From the NCBI GenBank assembly GCA_947167105.1, contig CAMVGU010000014.1:1-64000 (forward strand): a stretch of 64,000 nt of DNA, read 5' to 3'. Source of the DNA: an uncultured Selenomonas sp. GTDB lineage: Bacteria; Bacillota; Negativicutes; Selenomonadales; Selenomonadaceae. Made by a program: the position numbers and the translations under genes. This document shows, in pieces, positions 1 through 8,333 of the stretch. Under the pieces are notes generated by a model, which was given only the letters and a program-made list of their open reading frames with translations, made no database searches and had not been told where the DNA came from. The first letter of the stretch is position 1, and each line of letters opens with the position of its first letter.

Positions 1-18
1 ATACCTGTAAGGTAATTG

Positions 19-43
19 AACCCCCAGTCTAACTGGGGGTTTT
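19..43 (+). terminator. Rho-independent terminator-like hairpin
   Basis: A 9-bp perfect stem (19-27 with 33-41, AACCCCCAG / CTGGGGGTT) with a 5-nt loop is followed by T residues. It probably ends a transcript entering from the left edge. The stem is nearly symmetrical, so it could also act on the minus strand. Confidence 0.6.
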
Positions 44-228
44 CCAAAACAAAAAAGCAAGGAAAACCTTTGAAATTCCTTGCTCTTTTTGATGCGAGAT
101 TTTTGATTTCGTGGCAAAGTCGGGAAGTTGGGGGCTTTTGTTCTGGTCGTTTGGGATTTTTCAGATTTCTGCCTATGGCTTTTGTGGTACAATGTAAGAA
201 AGAATAAAAAACAGTGGAGGTGGCAGGA

Positions 229-1917
229 ATGCAGAGCACTAGAAAGCCCATGCCCGTGGGGGTGGAAGATTTCAAGAGATTGGTCACTCAGGGTTATTGC
301 TTTATTGACAAGACAAGATTCATCAAGGATTACATTGATGCCCAGGGAGTAGTCACCCTGATTACCCGGCCCCGCAGGTTCGGCAAGACCCTGACCCTTT
401 CCATGCTGCAATATTTCTTTGGGGCAGAGCAGGGGGAGGAAAACCGGCAGCTTTTCTCCGGGCTGGATATCGAGGAGGCCGGGGAGCGGTATATGCAGGA
501 GCAGGGGAGCCGCCCTGTGGTGTTTCTGACCTTGAAGGATGTGTATGCGGGAAATTTTTCGGAGATGATGATAGTCCTGGCGGAAGTGCTTCGGAAACTC
601 TACGGCAGCTTTCCTTTCCTGGAGGAAAGCGAGGCACTCTCCCCACAGGAGCAGCAGTACTTCCTCGCTATACTCAATAAAACCTGCGATCAGGGGAATT
701 TGCGCTTCGCCATATCCAATCTGATGGCTTTTTTGGAAAAGCATTGCCACAAAAAGCCCATGCTGCTCCTGGACGAGTACGATGCCCCCATTCTCACCGC
801 CTGGGAAAAGGGCTACTACGAGGAATGTATCGACTTTATGCGGGGCTTCCTCAGCGCCGCCCTTAAAACCAATCCCGCTCTGGGCTCCGCCGTGCTGACG
901 GGGGTAACGCGGATTTCCAAGGAGAGCATTTTCAGCGGGCTGAATAATCTGGACGTTTGCAGCATCCTATCCGACAGTTACGCCGATGCCTTTGGCTTTA
1001 CCCAGGAGGAAGTGGCGCGGCTGATGGAAGAATGCGGTGTAGGGGACAAATTGCCAGATCTCAAACGCTGGTATGACGGCTACTTGATTGGGCAAAAGGA
1101 AATTTATAATCCTTGGTCAGTCATCAACTTCGTCAGACACGGCTGCAAGTTCCAGCCCTACTGGCTCAATACCTCCGGCAATGCCATCCTGCGGGATCTC
1201 CTGGAGCGGGTGGACAGCCGCAGGCAGAGGGATCTTTACGGGCTGCTCAAAGGGAGGCCGGTGGAAGTCCCCGTCATGGAGAATTTTGTCTTTGGGAATA
1301 TCGGGGAAAACCGCAACGCCCTCTTTATGCTGCTGATGACCACGGGCTACTTGAAGCCGGTGGAAATGTGGAAGGATAGCCGCCGCCAGGATTGGGTACG
1401 GCTCCAGATTCCCAATTTTGAAGTGCATTTTGCCTATGAGACAGAAATCCTGAACAATATCGTCCCCAGCCAGGGGGAGATACTGCTGCGGGATATGCTG
1501 CGCTCCATGGCAGAGGGAGACACCCAGGAATTTGCAGAGAATCTGTCGGATATTCTGCGGGATTTCGTCAGCTACCATGATGCCGCCCAGCCGGAAAGCT
1601 TCTACCATGGGCTTTTATTGGGCTTTTCTGTGCTAATGGATGGCAAGTATAAGGTGGAGTCCAACAAGGAGAGCGGCTACGGGCGCTTTGATATTGCCTT
1701 TTTCCCGCAAAAGGAAAATGCCCCTGGAATCATCCTGGAGCTGAAAGGGGCAAAATCCGAAGATGAGCTGGAAACCAAAGCCCAGGAAGCCCTGGCACAG
1801 ATTGAGGAAAAGGCTTACGGGGCGGAGATGGCAAGACAGGGTGTCAGGGAGATTTGGCGCTACGGCATTGCCTTGTGCGGCAAGCGGGTCTGGCTGGCGG
1901 GAGAGCATTGCCGTTGA
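229..1917 (+). CDS. AAA-ATPase-like / PD-(D/E)XK nuclease-superfamily protein
   Basis: This 562-residue protein has an N-terminal AAA-ATPase-like domain (Pfam AAA-ATPase_like type) and a C-terminal PD-(D/E)XK-type domain (PDDEXK_9 type). A P-loop variant (RPRRFGKT) lies near residue 45 and a Walker B motif (MLLLDEYDAP) near residue 180. Near the C terminus the order is YGRFDIAFF then IILELKGAK, matching the D...ExK pattern of the nuclease fold. The ATG at 229 is preferred because GGAGG at 216-220 sits just upstream; an in-frame GTG at 214 lies inside that site. A -10-like TACAAT is at 188-193 with a poor -35. These proteins are common and often multicopy in anaerobes; their biological role is not established, and roles in defence or mobile DNA are inference. 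It stands alone here. Confidence 0.85.
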   Translation: MQSTRKPMPVGVEDFKRLVTQGYCFIDKTRFIKDYIDAQGVVTLITRPRRFGKTLTLSMLQYFFGAEQGEENRQLFSGLDIEEAGERYMQEQGSRPVVFLTLKDVYAGNFSEMMIVLAEVLRKLYGSFPFLEESEALSPQEQQYFLAILNKTCDQGNLRFAISNLMAFLEKHCHKKPMLLLDEYDAPILTAWEKGYYEECIDFMRGFLSAALKTNPALGSAVLTGVTRISKESIFSGLNNLDVCSILSDSYADAFGFTQEEVARLMEECGVGDKLPDLKRWYDGYLIGQKEIYNPWSVINFVRHGCKFQPYWLNTSGNAILRDLLERVDSRRQRDLYGLLKGRPVEVPVMENFVFGNIGENRNALFMLLMTTGYLKPVEMWKDSRRQDWVRLQIPNFEVHFAYETEILNNIVPSQGEILLRDMLRSMAEGDTQEFAENLSDILRDFVSYHDAAQPESFYHGLLLGFSVLMDGKYKVESNKESGYGRFDIAFFPQKENAPGIILELKGAKSEDELETKAQEALAQIEEKAYGAEMARQGVREIWRYGIALCGKRVWLAGEHCR

Positions 1918-1949
1918 AACGCCCGACAAAAAATGATAAAATGAGACTT

Positions 1950-1980
1950 ATTCAGTGGGAGTTTTAGACTCCCACTGAAT
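1950..1980. repeat. Perfect palindrome (13-bp stem)
   Basis: Left arm 1950-1962 pairs perfectly with 1968-1980 around a 5-nt loop. It lies 33 bp after the AAA-ATPase gene and is followed by CTAG rather than a T-run, so it is not a classic intrinsic terminator. Together with the larger palindrome at 2005-2050 it resembles the hairpin ends of IS200/IS605-type elements, but no transposase is present, so that is only a suggestion. Confidence 0.6.
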
Positions 1981-2004
1981 CTAGTCGAATTTACCCAGGG
2001 CTTT

Positions 2005-2050
2005 ACGGGCGCTTATCTCCAGCTTAAGAAGCTGGAGTCTTAGCGCCCGT
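2005..2050. repeat. Large two-part palindrome upstream of clpX
   Basis: An outer 9-bp stem (2005-2013 with 2042-2050, ACGGGCGCT / AGCGCCCGT) encloses an inner 9-bp stem (2017-2025 with 2029-2037, CTCCAGCTT / AAGCTGGAG) with a 3-nt loop. It ends 64 bp before the clpX start, so it may lie in the clpX leader or mark an old insertion-element end. No T-run follows. Confidence 0.6.
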
Positions 2051-2114
2051 TAGCATCGGATAAAATCTGTGATGAATACCATTGCAAATGAAATCAACGA
2101 AAGGACGTCTTTAT

Positions 2115-3404
2115 ATGCCACAGGAACCCCTTCAGCACCGCTGCAGCTTCTGCAAGCGCGTTATCACCGTGCATGACCAGTACGACATGCCCATCTACGA
2201 CCCCAGCACAGGCTTTGCCATCTGCAAGAGCTGCGTGCGGGAAATCAACCATTTCCTCGATGAGCATGACCAGGCCAATGCCCAGGCCGGGCATCATGAT
2301 TTCTCAGAGCGGCTGGGAGAGCTGCTGGCCAAGAATAAGCCCCATAAAATCAAGGAATATCTGGATGAGTACATTATCAACCAGGATCACGCGAAGAAAA
2401 TCCTCTCCGTGGCGGTCTACAATCACTATAAGCGCATGAAGTACGGCTTCGAGCATGAGGGGGATGCCGATATCGAGAAATCCAACGTCATCATGCTGGG
2501 GCCCTCCGGCTGCGGCAAGACGGCGCTGCTGTCCCATCTCTCCCACCTGCTGGACATTCCCTTTGCCGTCACTGATGCTTCCTCTCTCACAGAGGCCGGC
2601 TTTGTGGGGGCGGATGTGGAGGTGGCTGTCCGCAACCTGTACTATGCGGCGGACAAGGATATCGAGAAGGCGGAGCATGGCATTATCTATCTGGACGAAT
2701 TCGACAAGATAGCCCGCAAGAGCGGCGCTAACAACTCCATCACCGCCGACCCCGGCCATGAGGGGGTGCAGCAGTCATTGCTGAAAATGCTGGAAGGCAG
2801 CGTGGTGGAATTCACCTCACGGGGCCAGCGCAAGCACCCGGAGGCCCCCACCATCAAGGTGGATACGAAGAACATCCTGTTCATCGTGGGCGGCGCTTTC
2901 GTCGGCATCGACGAAGTAGTGGAGAAACGCCTGCACAAAGGAGGCACCATCGGCTTCGGCGCAGAGGTGCAGGGCGAGGAGGAGAAGCCGGATTTCGACG
3001 AGCTCATCAGCCAGGTACGCCCGGAAGACCTGATGGAGTATGGCATCATTCCCGAAATCATAGGCCGCTTGCCTGTTATCTGCACTCTGGAGACACTGGA
3101 TGAGGACGCGCTGCTGCGCATCCTCACGGAGCCGAAGAATGCGCCGGTCAAGCAGTACGAGAAGCTCCTGGCCATGGACGGCGTGACCCTGACCTTCGAG
3201 GAGGACGCACTGCGGGCAGTGGCAAAGAAAGCCATCGAGCGCAAGACCGGCGCCCGCTCCCTGAAAGGCATTATCGAGGATGTGATGCTGGACATTATGT
3301 TCGATATCCCCAGATCCGATGCGCCCCGCAAGGTGACAATCACCGAAGCCTGCATCAATGAGGGCGCCAGCCCGAAAATCGAGCCGTTGGAGGGCACAGA
3401 GTGA
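2115..3404 (+). CDS. clpX: ClpX-family AAA+ unfoldase
   Basis: ATP-dependent unfoldase that recognises substrates and feeds them to ClpP. The 429-residue protein is full length. An N-terminal zinc-binding domain shows CSFC and CKSC pairs; then come Walker A (GPSGCGKT), Walker B (IIYLDEFDK), the pore-1 loop as GFVG, the RKH loop, an IGF motif for ClpP docking, and the GRLPV and KTGARSL segments. Several motifs differ from canonical ClpX (GPTGSGKT, GYVG, DEIDK). No clpP or lon is adjacent, so this may be a second ClpX beside the housekeeping copy. The ATG at 2115 is chosen because AAAGGA lies about 10 nt upstream; an in-frame ATG at 2088 lacks such a site. Confidence 0.9.
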   Translation: MPQEPLQHRCSFCKRVITVHDQYDMPIYDPSTGFAICKSCVREINHFLDEHDQANAQAGHHDFSERLGELLAKNKPHKIKEYLDEYIINQDHAKKILSVAVYNHYKRMKYGFEHEGDADIEKSNVIMLGPSGCGKTALLSHLSHLLDIPFAVTDASSLTEAGFVGADVEVAVRNLYYAADKDIEKAEHGIIYLDEFDKIARKSGANNSITADPGHEGVQQSLLKMLEGSVVEFTSRGQRKHPEAPTIKVDTKNILFIVGGAFVGIDEVVEKRLHKGGTIGFGAEVQGEEEKPDFDELISQVRPEDLMEYGIIPEIIGRLPVICTLETLDEDALLRILTEPKNAPVKQYEKLLAMDGVTLTFEEDALRAVAKKAIERKTGARSLKGIIEDVMLDIMFDIPRSDAPRKVTITEACINEGASPKIEPLEGTE

Positions 3405-3407
3405 AAT

Positions 3408-3451
3408 AAAAAGACGCCGATTGGCAAAAAACCGATCGGCGTCTTTTTTAT
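3408..3451. terminator. Bidirectional terminator between clpX and ctpA
   Basis: A long stem (AAAAAGACGCCGAT... / ...ATCGGCGTCTTTTTT) with an A-rich loop sits between the convergent clpX (plus) and ctpA (minus) genes. T-runs occur on both strands, so it can end both transcripts. Confidence 0.9.
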
Positions 3452-4617
3452 TAAATCTTCTGCTGCAAAACTTCCTTAGCCTTTTCCAGTTGGTTATCCT
3501 GTCCCTGCTGCAGGGCGTCCTTGTCCAGTTCCACCTGCACATCAGGGGTGATGCCTGTGCCGTCGATGCTGCGGCCCTTCGGCGTGTAATATTTCGCAAT
3601 GGTCAGCTTCAGCCCGTCCTCGTTCATAAGGGGCATGACGATCTGCACCGAGCCCTTGCCATAGGACTGGGTGCCCACAATGGTGGCCGCTCCCGTATCC
3701 TGCAAGGCTCCTGCCAGGATTTCCGAGGAGCTGGCGCTGTGGCCGTCCACCAGCACGGCAATGGGATATTTGCTCTCTGCCAGGGAGGAGGTGTATTCCT
3801 CCCTGGAGCCGTCCCTTTCCACCACCGAGACAATGGGGCCGGAGGGCACAACAGCCTTGGCTATCTCCACGCAGCTGGTGACGAGTCCCCCCGGATTTTC
3901 CCGCAGGTCGATTATCAGCCCCTGCATGCCCTGGCTCTCCAGGGAGTCAAGTTCCTGCCGGAATTCCCTGCCGGTTTTCTCCGCAAAGCTTGCTATGCGT
4001 ATATAGCCAAGCCGGGTGCCCTCCAGCATCCTGCCTTTCACGGAGGGGACGTGGATGGTGTCGCGGGTCAGAGTATAGTCACTATCCTCCTGGCCTGCCC
4101 GGCGGATGCCCAGGACTACCTGGGTGCCCACTTCACCCCGGATATGCAGGGCCACTTCCTCCGACTGCCACTCGCTGACAGGCGTGCCGTCCACGGTGAG
4201 GATTTCGTCCCCCGCCTGAAGGCCCGCCGACTCACCCGGCGTTCCATCCATCACGGAAATGATAGTGACCCTCTGATCCTTGAAGCCCATGGTTACGCCT
4301 ATGCCGCCGAAGCTGCCCTCTGTGTGCTGCCTCAGCTGCAGATAGGTGTCCGCATTCATGTACACGGAATGGGGGTCCCCCAGGGACTGCACCATGCCGG
4401 AAATTGCGCCGTCCATCAGGGCGGAGGGATTCACATCATCCACATAGCGCAACTCGATCAACCGCTTCGCGGAAAGGAAGCGCACCATATCCACGGTGCC
4501 GGAGCCGTCCAGCCCCAGCAGGGCAATGAGTCCCATTAGCGCCGCCAGGCCGCCTATCAGGAAGGCCAGCACCAGTTCCAGCAGGAACTTTTTCTTGCTG
4601 ATAAAAAAATTGCTCAT
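3451..4617 (-). CDS. ctpA: S41-family C-terminal processing peptidase (CtpA)
   Basis: Serine protease with a Ser-Lys dyad that trims periplasmic or cell-wall-associated proteins. The 388-residue protein has an uncleaved N-terminal membrane anchor (about residues 10-35), a PDZ domain (core near GIGVTMGF and GLQAGDEIL, about 100-180) and the S41 core. The nucleophile lies in GHSASSSEI (about residue 295) and the Lys in TQSYGKGSVQ (about 320). It is the last gene of the ftsE-ftsX-M23-ctpA run, 21 bp after the M23 gene, which fits a role in controlling wall hydrolases at division. The bidirectional terminator follows directly. Confidence 0.92.
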   Translation of the reverse strand: MSNFFISKKKFLLELVLAFLIGGLAALMGLIALLGLDGSGTVDMVRFLSAKRLIELRYVDDVNPSALMDGAISGMVQSLGDPHSVYMNADTYLQLRQHTEGSFGGIGVTMGFKDQRVTIISVMDGTPGESAGLQAGDEILTVDGTPVSEWQSEEVALHIRGEVGTQVVLGIRRAGQEDSDYTLTRDTIHVPSVKGRMLEGTRLGYIRIASFAEKTGREFRQELDSLESQGMQGLIIDLRENPGGLVTSCVEIAKAVVPSGPIVSVVERDGSREEYTSSLAESKYPIAVLVDGHSASSSEILAGALQDTGAATIVGTQSYGKGSVQIVMPLMNEDGLKLTIAKYYTPKGRSIDGTGITPDVQVELDKDALQQGQDNQLEKAKEVLQQKI

Positions 4618-4638
4618 TTGTTACCTCTGCCGCATATC

Positions 4639-5772
4639 TCACAGATAGGAATAGGGGCTCACAGGCTCGCCGCCCTGGCGTACCTCAAAGTGGCAGTGGG
4701 GCCCGGTGGAATTGCCCGTGGAGCCGCAGTAGGCGATGGTCTCACCCTGGCTGACGGTCTGGCCCACCCCCACGGCCAGGGATTCATTATGGCCGTACAG
4801 GGTGGTGATGCCGCCGCCGTGGTTCAGGATGACCGTATTGCCGTAGCCGGAGATCCAGCCTGCATACTCCACCGTCCCCGACTGGGCCGCCGCTATGGGC
4901 ATGCCGTAATCGCCCCCTATATCCAGGCCGCTGTGGAATTTCTGGGTGCCGGATATGGGATGCACACGCCAGCCAAACTCCGAAGTAATTGGCCCCGCTA
5001 TGGGCCAGATCATGGCGCCGGAGCCGCCGGACACCATGGCCGGGGTAGCACTGGCATAGCTGCTCTGGCGCAGCATTTCCTCAATATGTTTCGAGGCTGC
5101 CATGAATTCATCATACTGGGCATCAATCGTAGCCTTGTCATTCTTCAGCCTGTCGATAATGAGCTGGCGCTTGGCTACCTTGTCCTCCATGTCCTGCCGG
5201 GCCAGCCGGGCGCGCTTTTCCTGCTCGTCCTGTTTCTCCCTGTCCTTCTCCAGGCTCAGCTGGGTGCGCTCAATTTCCGACTTTTCCTCAATGACCTTCT
5301 GCACCAAATCGAAGTCCTGCTTGATAACCCGCTTCAAAAGATCCATGCGGGTCATCAGGTCGCCGAAGTCCTTGGCACCGAAGAGCACATCCAGATAGGA
5401 AATCTGGCCGTTGATGTAGATATCCCGCACGCGCTTTCCCAGCTGCTCAGACTTCCTGTCATAATCCGCCCGCACTTCCAGCAGGCGGGCACCGTTCTCC
5501 CTGATGCGGGCAAGGGTATCATCCAGCTCCGCCTTGCGTGCCCTGTGCTCGGCAATGGCTGCATCCGCCTGCTCATCCAGCAGGCGCTTCTGCTCGGAAA
5601 TGGATTCAATCTCAATGGCCAGCTGGTCACTCTGCTGCCGTTTTTCCTCGGCCTGCTGCTCATAGCTGGCCTTGTCGTCCTCCAGGGAGGCATGGGCCAG
5701 TGGCCCTCCCTGCCCCCACAGGAGCAGGCCGAGGGACACTGCCGCCAGGCTTTTTCTATACACTGCTTTCAT
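4639..5772 (-). CDS. EnvC-like coiled-coil M23 (LytM) peptidase
   Basis: Secreted wall hydrolase, or hydrolase activator, probably controlled by FtsEX. The 377-residue protein has a signal peptide (cleavage near LAHA, residue 28), a long charged coiled coil (about 30-240) and a C-terminal LytM domain (about 275-377). The M23 zinc ligands appear complete: HSGLD supplies the H-x3-D pair and GPHCHFEV the HxH pair. In E. coli EnvC these ligands are lost and the protein only activates amidases, so this homologue may be an active endopeptidase like the FtsEX partners of Gram-positive bacteria. It starts 5 bp after the ftsX stop and is translationally linked. Confidence 0.88.
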   Translation of the reverse strand: MKAVYRKSLAAVSLGLLLWGQGGPLAHASLEDDKASYEQQAEEKRQQSDQLAIEIESISEQKRLLDEQADAAIAEHRARKAELDDTLARIRENGARLLEVRADYDRKSEQLGKRVRDIYINGQISYLDVLFGAKDFGDLMTRMDLLKRVIKQDFDLVQKVIEEKSEIERTQLSLEKDREKQDEQEKRARLARQDMEDKVAKRQLIIDRLKNDKATIDAQYDEFMAASKHIEEMLRQSSYASATPAMVSGGSGAMIWPIAGPITSEFGWRVHPISGTQKFHSGLDIGGDYGMPIAAAQSGTVEYAGWISGYGNTVILNHGGGITTLYGHNESLAVGVGQTVSQGETIAYCGSTGNSTGPHCHFEVRQGGEPVSPYSYL

Positions 5773-5777
5773 TCAGG

Positions 5778-6665
5778 TCACACTTTCAGGAAACGCTTCA
5801 GGGATACCCCGGAGCCTACGGCACCGATAAACATGCCGGCCAGCAAAATGCCAATGGTTACATAATTCATAAAGGGGTACTGGGGCAGCAAGGGGAAAAA
5901 GGCCAGGGTATCGTATATCTTGGCGGTCATGGCCCCATAGAAGCTCCTGAGAGCCAGGGCCGCCAGCAGCCCCCCCAGGCAGCCCATCACAATGCCTTCC
6001 AGCAGGAAGGGCCAGCGGATGAACCAGTCTGTGGCCCCCACGTATTTCATAATGGCGATTTCCTTGCGCCGGGCAAAGACCGTCAGGCGGATGGTATTGG
6101 AGATAATGAAAAGGGTCGCCCCTGCCAGCAGCACCATCAGGAGCAGGCCAAAGACACGCATCAGGCGGGTGATATCGAAAAGATGCTCCACCACGTCCTG
6201 GCCGTACTTTGCCTCCTCCACCCCCTCGAACTGGCTGATGGATTTGGCCGCCGTCTCCACCATATCAGGCTGCTTCACCGTCACTTCAAAGGCATCGGGC
6301 AGGGGGTTCTTGTCCCCCAGGGCATCCAGCAGATACTGCTGATCCCCCAGCCGCTCTGCAAGCCTGGTCTTGGCCTCATCCCGATCCACGAATTTTACGC
6401 TCTCGATGCCCTGCATATGCTCGATTTCGTCCTGCAGCATCTCCCGGCGCCCCTCCTTCAGCCCGTCCTGCAAATAGACGCTGATCTGCACCTGGGATTC
6501 CAGCATGCCCGCCATGCGGTTCATATTCATGACCAGGATCAGGAAGACCCCCAGCACGAACAGGGACACGGCCACGGTGCCCACGGAGGCGAAGGTCATC
6601 CAGTTATTGCGCCGGAGCGACCGCCAGACTTCCTGCAGGAAGTACTCGATAGTCCTAAGCTTCAT
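5778..6665 (-). CDS. ftsX: Cell-division permease FtsX
   Basis: Membrane subunit of the FtsEX complex, which transmits ATPase movement across the membrane to a wall hydrolase. The 295-residue product has an N-terminal cytoplasmic stretch, a first membrane helix near residues 20-45, an extracellular/periplasmic loop, and three further helices typical of FtsX (MacB-like permease fold). The ATG at 6665 overlaps the 3' end of ftsE by 11 bp, and GGGGGTG lies upstream. The longer reading frame to 6758 lies entirely inside ftsE and lacks FtsX similarity, so it was not used. Confidence 0.93.
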   Translation of the reverse strand: MKLRTIEYFLQEVWRSLRRNNWMTFASVGTVAVSLFVLGVFLILVMNMNRMAGMLESQVQISVYLQDGLKEGRREMLQDEIEHMQGIESVKFVDRDEAKTRLAERLGDQQYLLDALGDKNPLPDAFEVTVKQPDMVETAAKSISQFEGVEEAKYGQDVVEHLFDITRLMRVFGLLLMVLLAGATLFIISNTIRLTVFARRKEIAIMKYVGATDWFIRWPFLLEGIVMGCLGGLLAALALRSFYGAMTAKIYDTLAFFPLLPQYPFMNYVTIGILLAGMFIGAVGSGVSLKRFLKV

Positions 6666-7344
6666 AGCCGTACACCCCCCGCGCCTCATCTCGCACGATC
6701 TTGCCGTCCTCGATGGCAATGACGCGGCGCTGCATGGTATCCACGATGTTCTTGTCATGGGTAGCCATCACGATAGTCGTCCCCGACTGGTTGATGCGAT
6801 GGAAAATATCCATGATATCCCAGCTGGTCTCCGGGTCAAGGTTGCCCGTAGGCTCGTCTGCAATGACGATGGAGGGGGAATTGACGATGGCGCGGGCTAT
6901 GGCCACCCGCTGCTGCTCGCCGCCGGAGAGCTGGGAGGGGAAGCTGCGGTACTTATCCCTGAGGCCCACCACGTCCAGCACCGCGTTCACGCTGCGCTGC
7001 ATGGTGCGGCGGGGTGCCTCTATGACCTGCATGGCAAAGGCCACATTCTCAAAAACGGTCTTATCGGCCAGCAGGCGGTAGTCCTGGAAAATGACCCCCA
7101 GGCCCCGGCGCAGGTAAGGCACTTCACTGCGCTCCATATTGACCACATCATGCCCGTTCACTATCAGCTCGCCGCTACTGGGCAATTCCTCCCGAAAAAG
7201 CATCTTGATAAAGGTTGATTTGCCGGCGCCGCTGGCACCGACGATAAACACGAACTCGCCTTTCGCGATGTCCACATCCACATGGTCCAGGGCCACCGCC
7301 CCCGTATCTTCATAGACCTTGCAGACATTGCGCATATGTATCAT
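6655..7344 (-). CDS. ftsE: Cell-division ATP-binding protein FtsE
   Basis: ABC-type ATPase of FtsEX. The 229-residue protein shows Walker A (GASGAGKST), signature ([14 protein letters not shown]) and Walker B with D-loop (DEPTGNLD). The ATG at 7344 has GGAGGG about 10 nt upstream; a TTG at 7350 is an alternative with closer spacing. It is first in the ftsE-ftsX-M23-ctpA unit; a promoter-like sequence lies just upstream, overlapping the terminator of the preceding gene. Confidence 0.95.
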   Translation of the reverse strand: MIHMRNVCKVYEDTGAVALDHVDVDIAKGEFVFIVGASGAGKSTFIKMLFREELPSSGELIVNGHDVVNMERSEVPYLRRGLGVIFQDYRLLADKTVFENVAFAMQVIEAPRRTMQRSVNAVLDVVGLRDKYRSFPSQLSGGEQQRVAIARAIVNSPSIVIADEPTGNLDPETSWDIMDIFHRINQSGTTIVMATHDKNIVDTMQRRVIAIEDGKIVRDEARGVYGYEA

Positions 7345-7364
7345 GGGCAAGCATCCCTCCTGTA

Positions 7365-7392
7365 CAAAAAAAATAGGTACACCGTACCTATT
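7365..7392 (-). terminator. Intrinsic terminator of the thioesterase transcript
   Basis: Read on the minus strand, an 8-bp stem (ATAGGTAC / GTACCTAT, 7384-7391 with 7373-7380) with a 3-nt loop is followed by a run of eight T. It separates the 7421-9997 gene group from ftsE. Confidence 0.8.
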
Positions 7393-7418
7393 CTATCACA
7401 AATATGCTTTTATTCCAA
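7390..7418 (-). promoter_or_regulatory. Putative sigma-70 promoter for ftsE
   Basis: On the minus strand TTGGAA (7418-7413), a 17-bp spacer and TAGAAT (7395-7390) fit a vegetative promoter. The predicted start near 7383 falls within the terminator hairpin, so transcripts starting here would lack its left arm and escape termination. Confidence 0.45.
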
Positions 7419-7420
7419 AC

Positions 7421-7885
7421 TCATTCCTCCGTGAAGAAGCCCAGCACATAGAAAGTGCCGTGAGCCTTGGCAAAGAGCTTGCCCTCCGCGCTTAAAAGTT
7501 CGCACTCGCAGGCCATGGTGTGGCGCCCGTCGTGGAGGACAGAGCCACGGGCTATGACCCTGGTGGTCAGGGGCACGGAGTGCATGAAGTCCATGCTCAG
7601 CGAGACGGTCACTACCTTCTTGTTGCACACGAGGCAGGCTGCCCCCATGGCCGTGTCCGCCATGGTCATCAGCACGCCGCCGTGGACGATGCCGTAGAGG
7701 TTCATATGGAACTCGTCTGCCCTCAGCTCCAGGTGTACGTCGCCCCCCGCCTCCGGCACGATATCAATATGCAAATGCTCCACAAAGGTATTGTGATGGT
7801 AAAAACGGATAATCTGCTGCTGCAGCTCCGTCAGCTCCATTTCCGCCACAATGCTCCCCCCTGCATTCTTAATCACGTATTTCAT
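7421..7885 (-). CDS. PaaI/4HBT hotdog-fold thioesterase
   Basis: Predicted acyl-CoA thioesterase of the PaaI-like 4HBT family, 154 residues. The central helix motif (YGIVHGGVLMTMADTAMG) and the following beta strands are typical of the hotdog fold. The physiological thioester is unknown. The start is uncertain: ATG 7885 overlaps the deaminase gene by 17 bp, GTG 7849 has a better ribosome site (GGGGGGAG), and ATG 7840 is also possible. Because the gene is translationally coupled to the upstream deaminase, 7885 is kept. Confidence 0.8.
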   Translation of the reverse strand: MKYVIKNAGGSIVAEMELTELQQQIIRFYHHNTFVEHLHIDIVPEAGGDVHLELRADEFHMNLYGIVHGGVLMTMADTAMGAACLVCNKKVVTVSLSMDFMHSVPLTTRVIARGSVLHDGRHTMACECELLSAEGKLFAKAHGTFYVLGFFTEE

Positions 7886-8333
7886 CAGGACGACAGGAAA
7901 CTATGCTGCCGTCAGTCTCGTAATAGACCACCCGGGCCAGCTTCGCGTTGCGCAGCATGCGGCGGCACAGGAGACAGGGCTTGCCGGAGGCCAGAGTGCC
8001 GTCTGCGTTGTGCCCCACAATGTAAATGGTGGCTCCCTCCATCATGGCCGGGTCGGCGTTGATGATGGCGTTCTGCTCCGCGTGTACCGCCACGCACAGC
8101 TCATAGTTCTGCCCCTTGGGCACATGCAGGCGTTCCCGCTCGCATACCCCGGTGTCGATGCAGTTTGCCTCTCCCCTGGGGGCGCCGTTGTAGCCGGTGC
8201 TGATGATGATTTTGTCCTTCACGATAATGGCGCCGTAGCGGCGGCGCAGGCAGGTGGCACGGCGGCCCACTGCCTGGGCGATGTCAAGAAAATATTCTGT
8301 CCAGCCGGGACGGGCCTGCTTCTCTCTAGGCAT
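7869..8333 (-). CDS. dCMP deaminase (ComEB-like)
   Basis: Zinc-dependent deaminase converting dCMP to dUMP for thymidylate synthesis. The 154-residue protein has the cytidine/deoxycytidylate deaminase signature: HAEQNAI carries the zinc His and catalytic Glu, and PCLLCRRML the two zinc Cys. The ATG at 8333 has GGGAGG 9 nt upstream; an ATG at 8342 touches that site. It overlaps the genes on both sides by a few bases, so translation is coupled. Length fits single-domain dCMP deaminases. Confidence 0.9.
   Translation of the reverse strand: MPREKQARPGWTEYFLDIAQAVGRRATCLRRRYGAIIVKDKIIISTGYNGAPRGEANCIDTGVCERERLHVPKGQNYELCVAVHAEQNAIINADPAMMEGATIYIVGHNADGTLASGKPCLLCRRMLRNAKLARVVYYETDGSIVSCRPDEIRD

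Noticed and set aside
5778..6758. Long form of FtsX starting at 6758
   Set aside because: The extra residues lie within ftsE and do not resemble FtsX; ATG 6665 has an upstream ribosome site.
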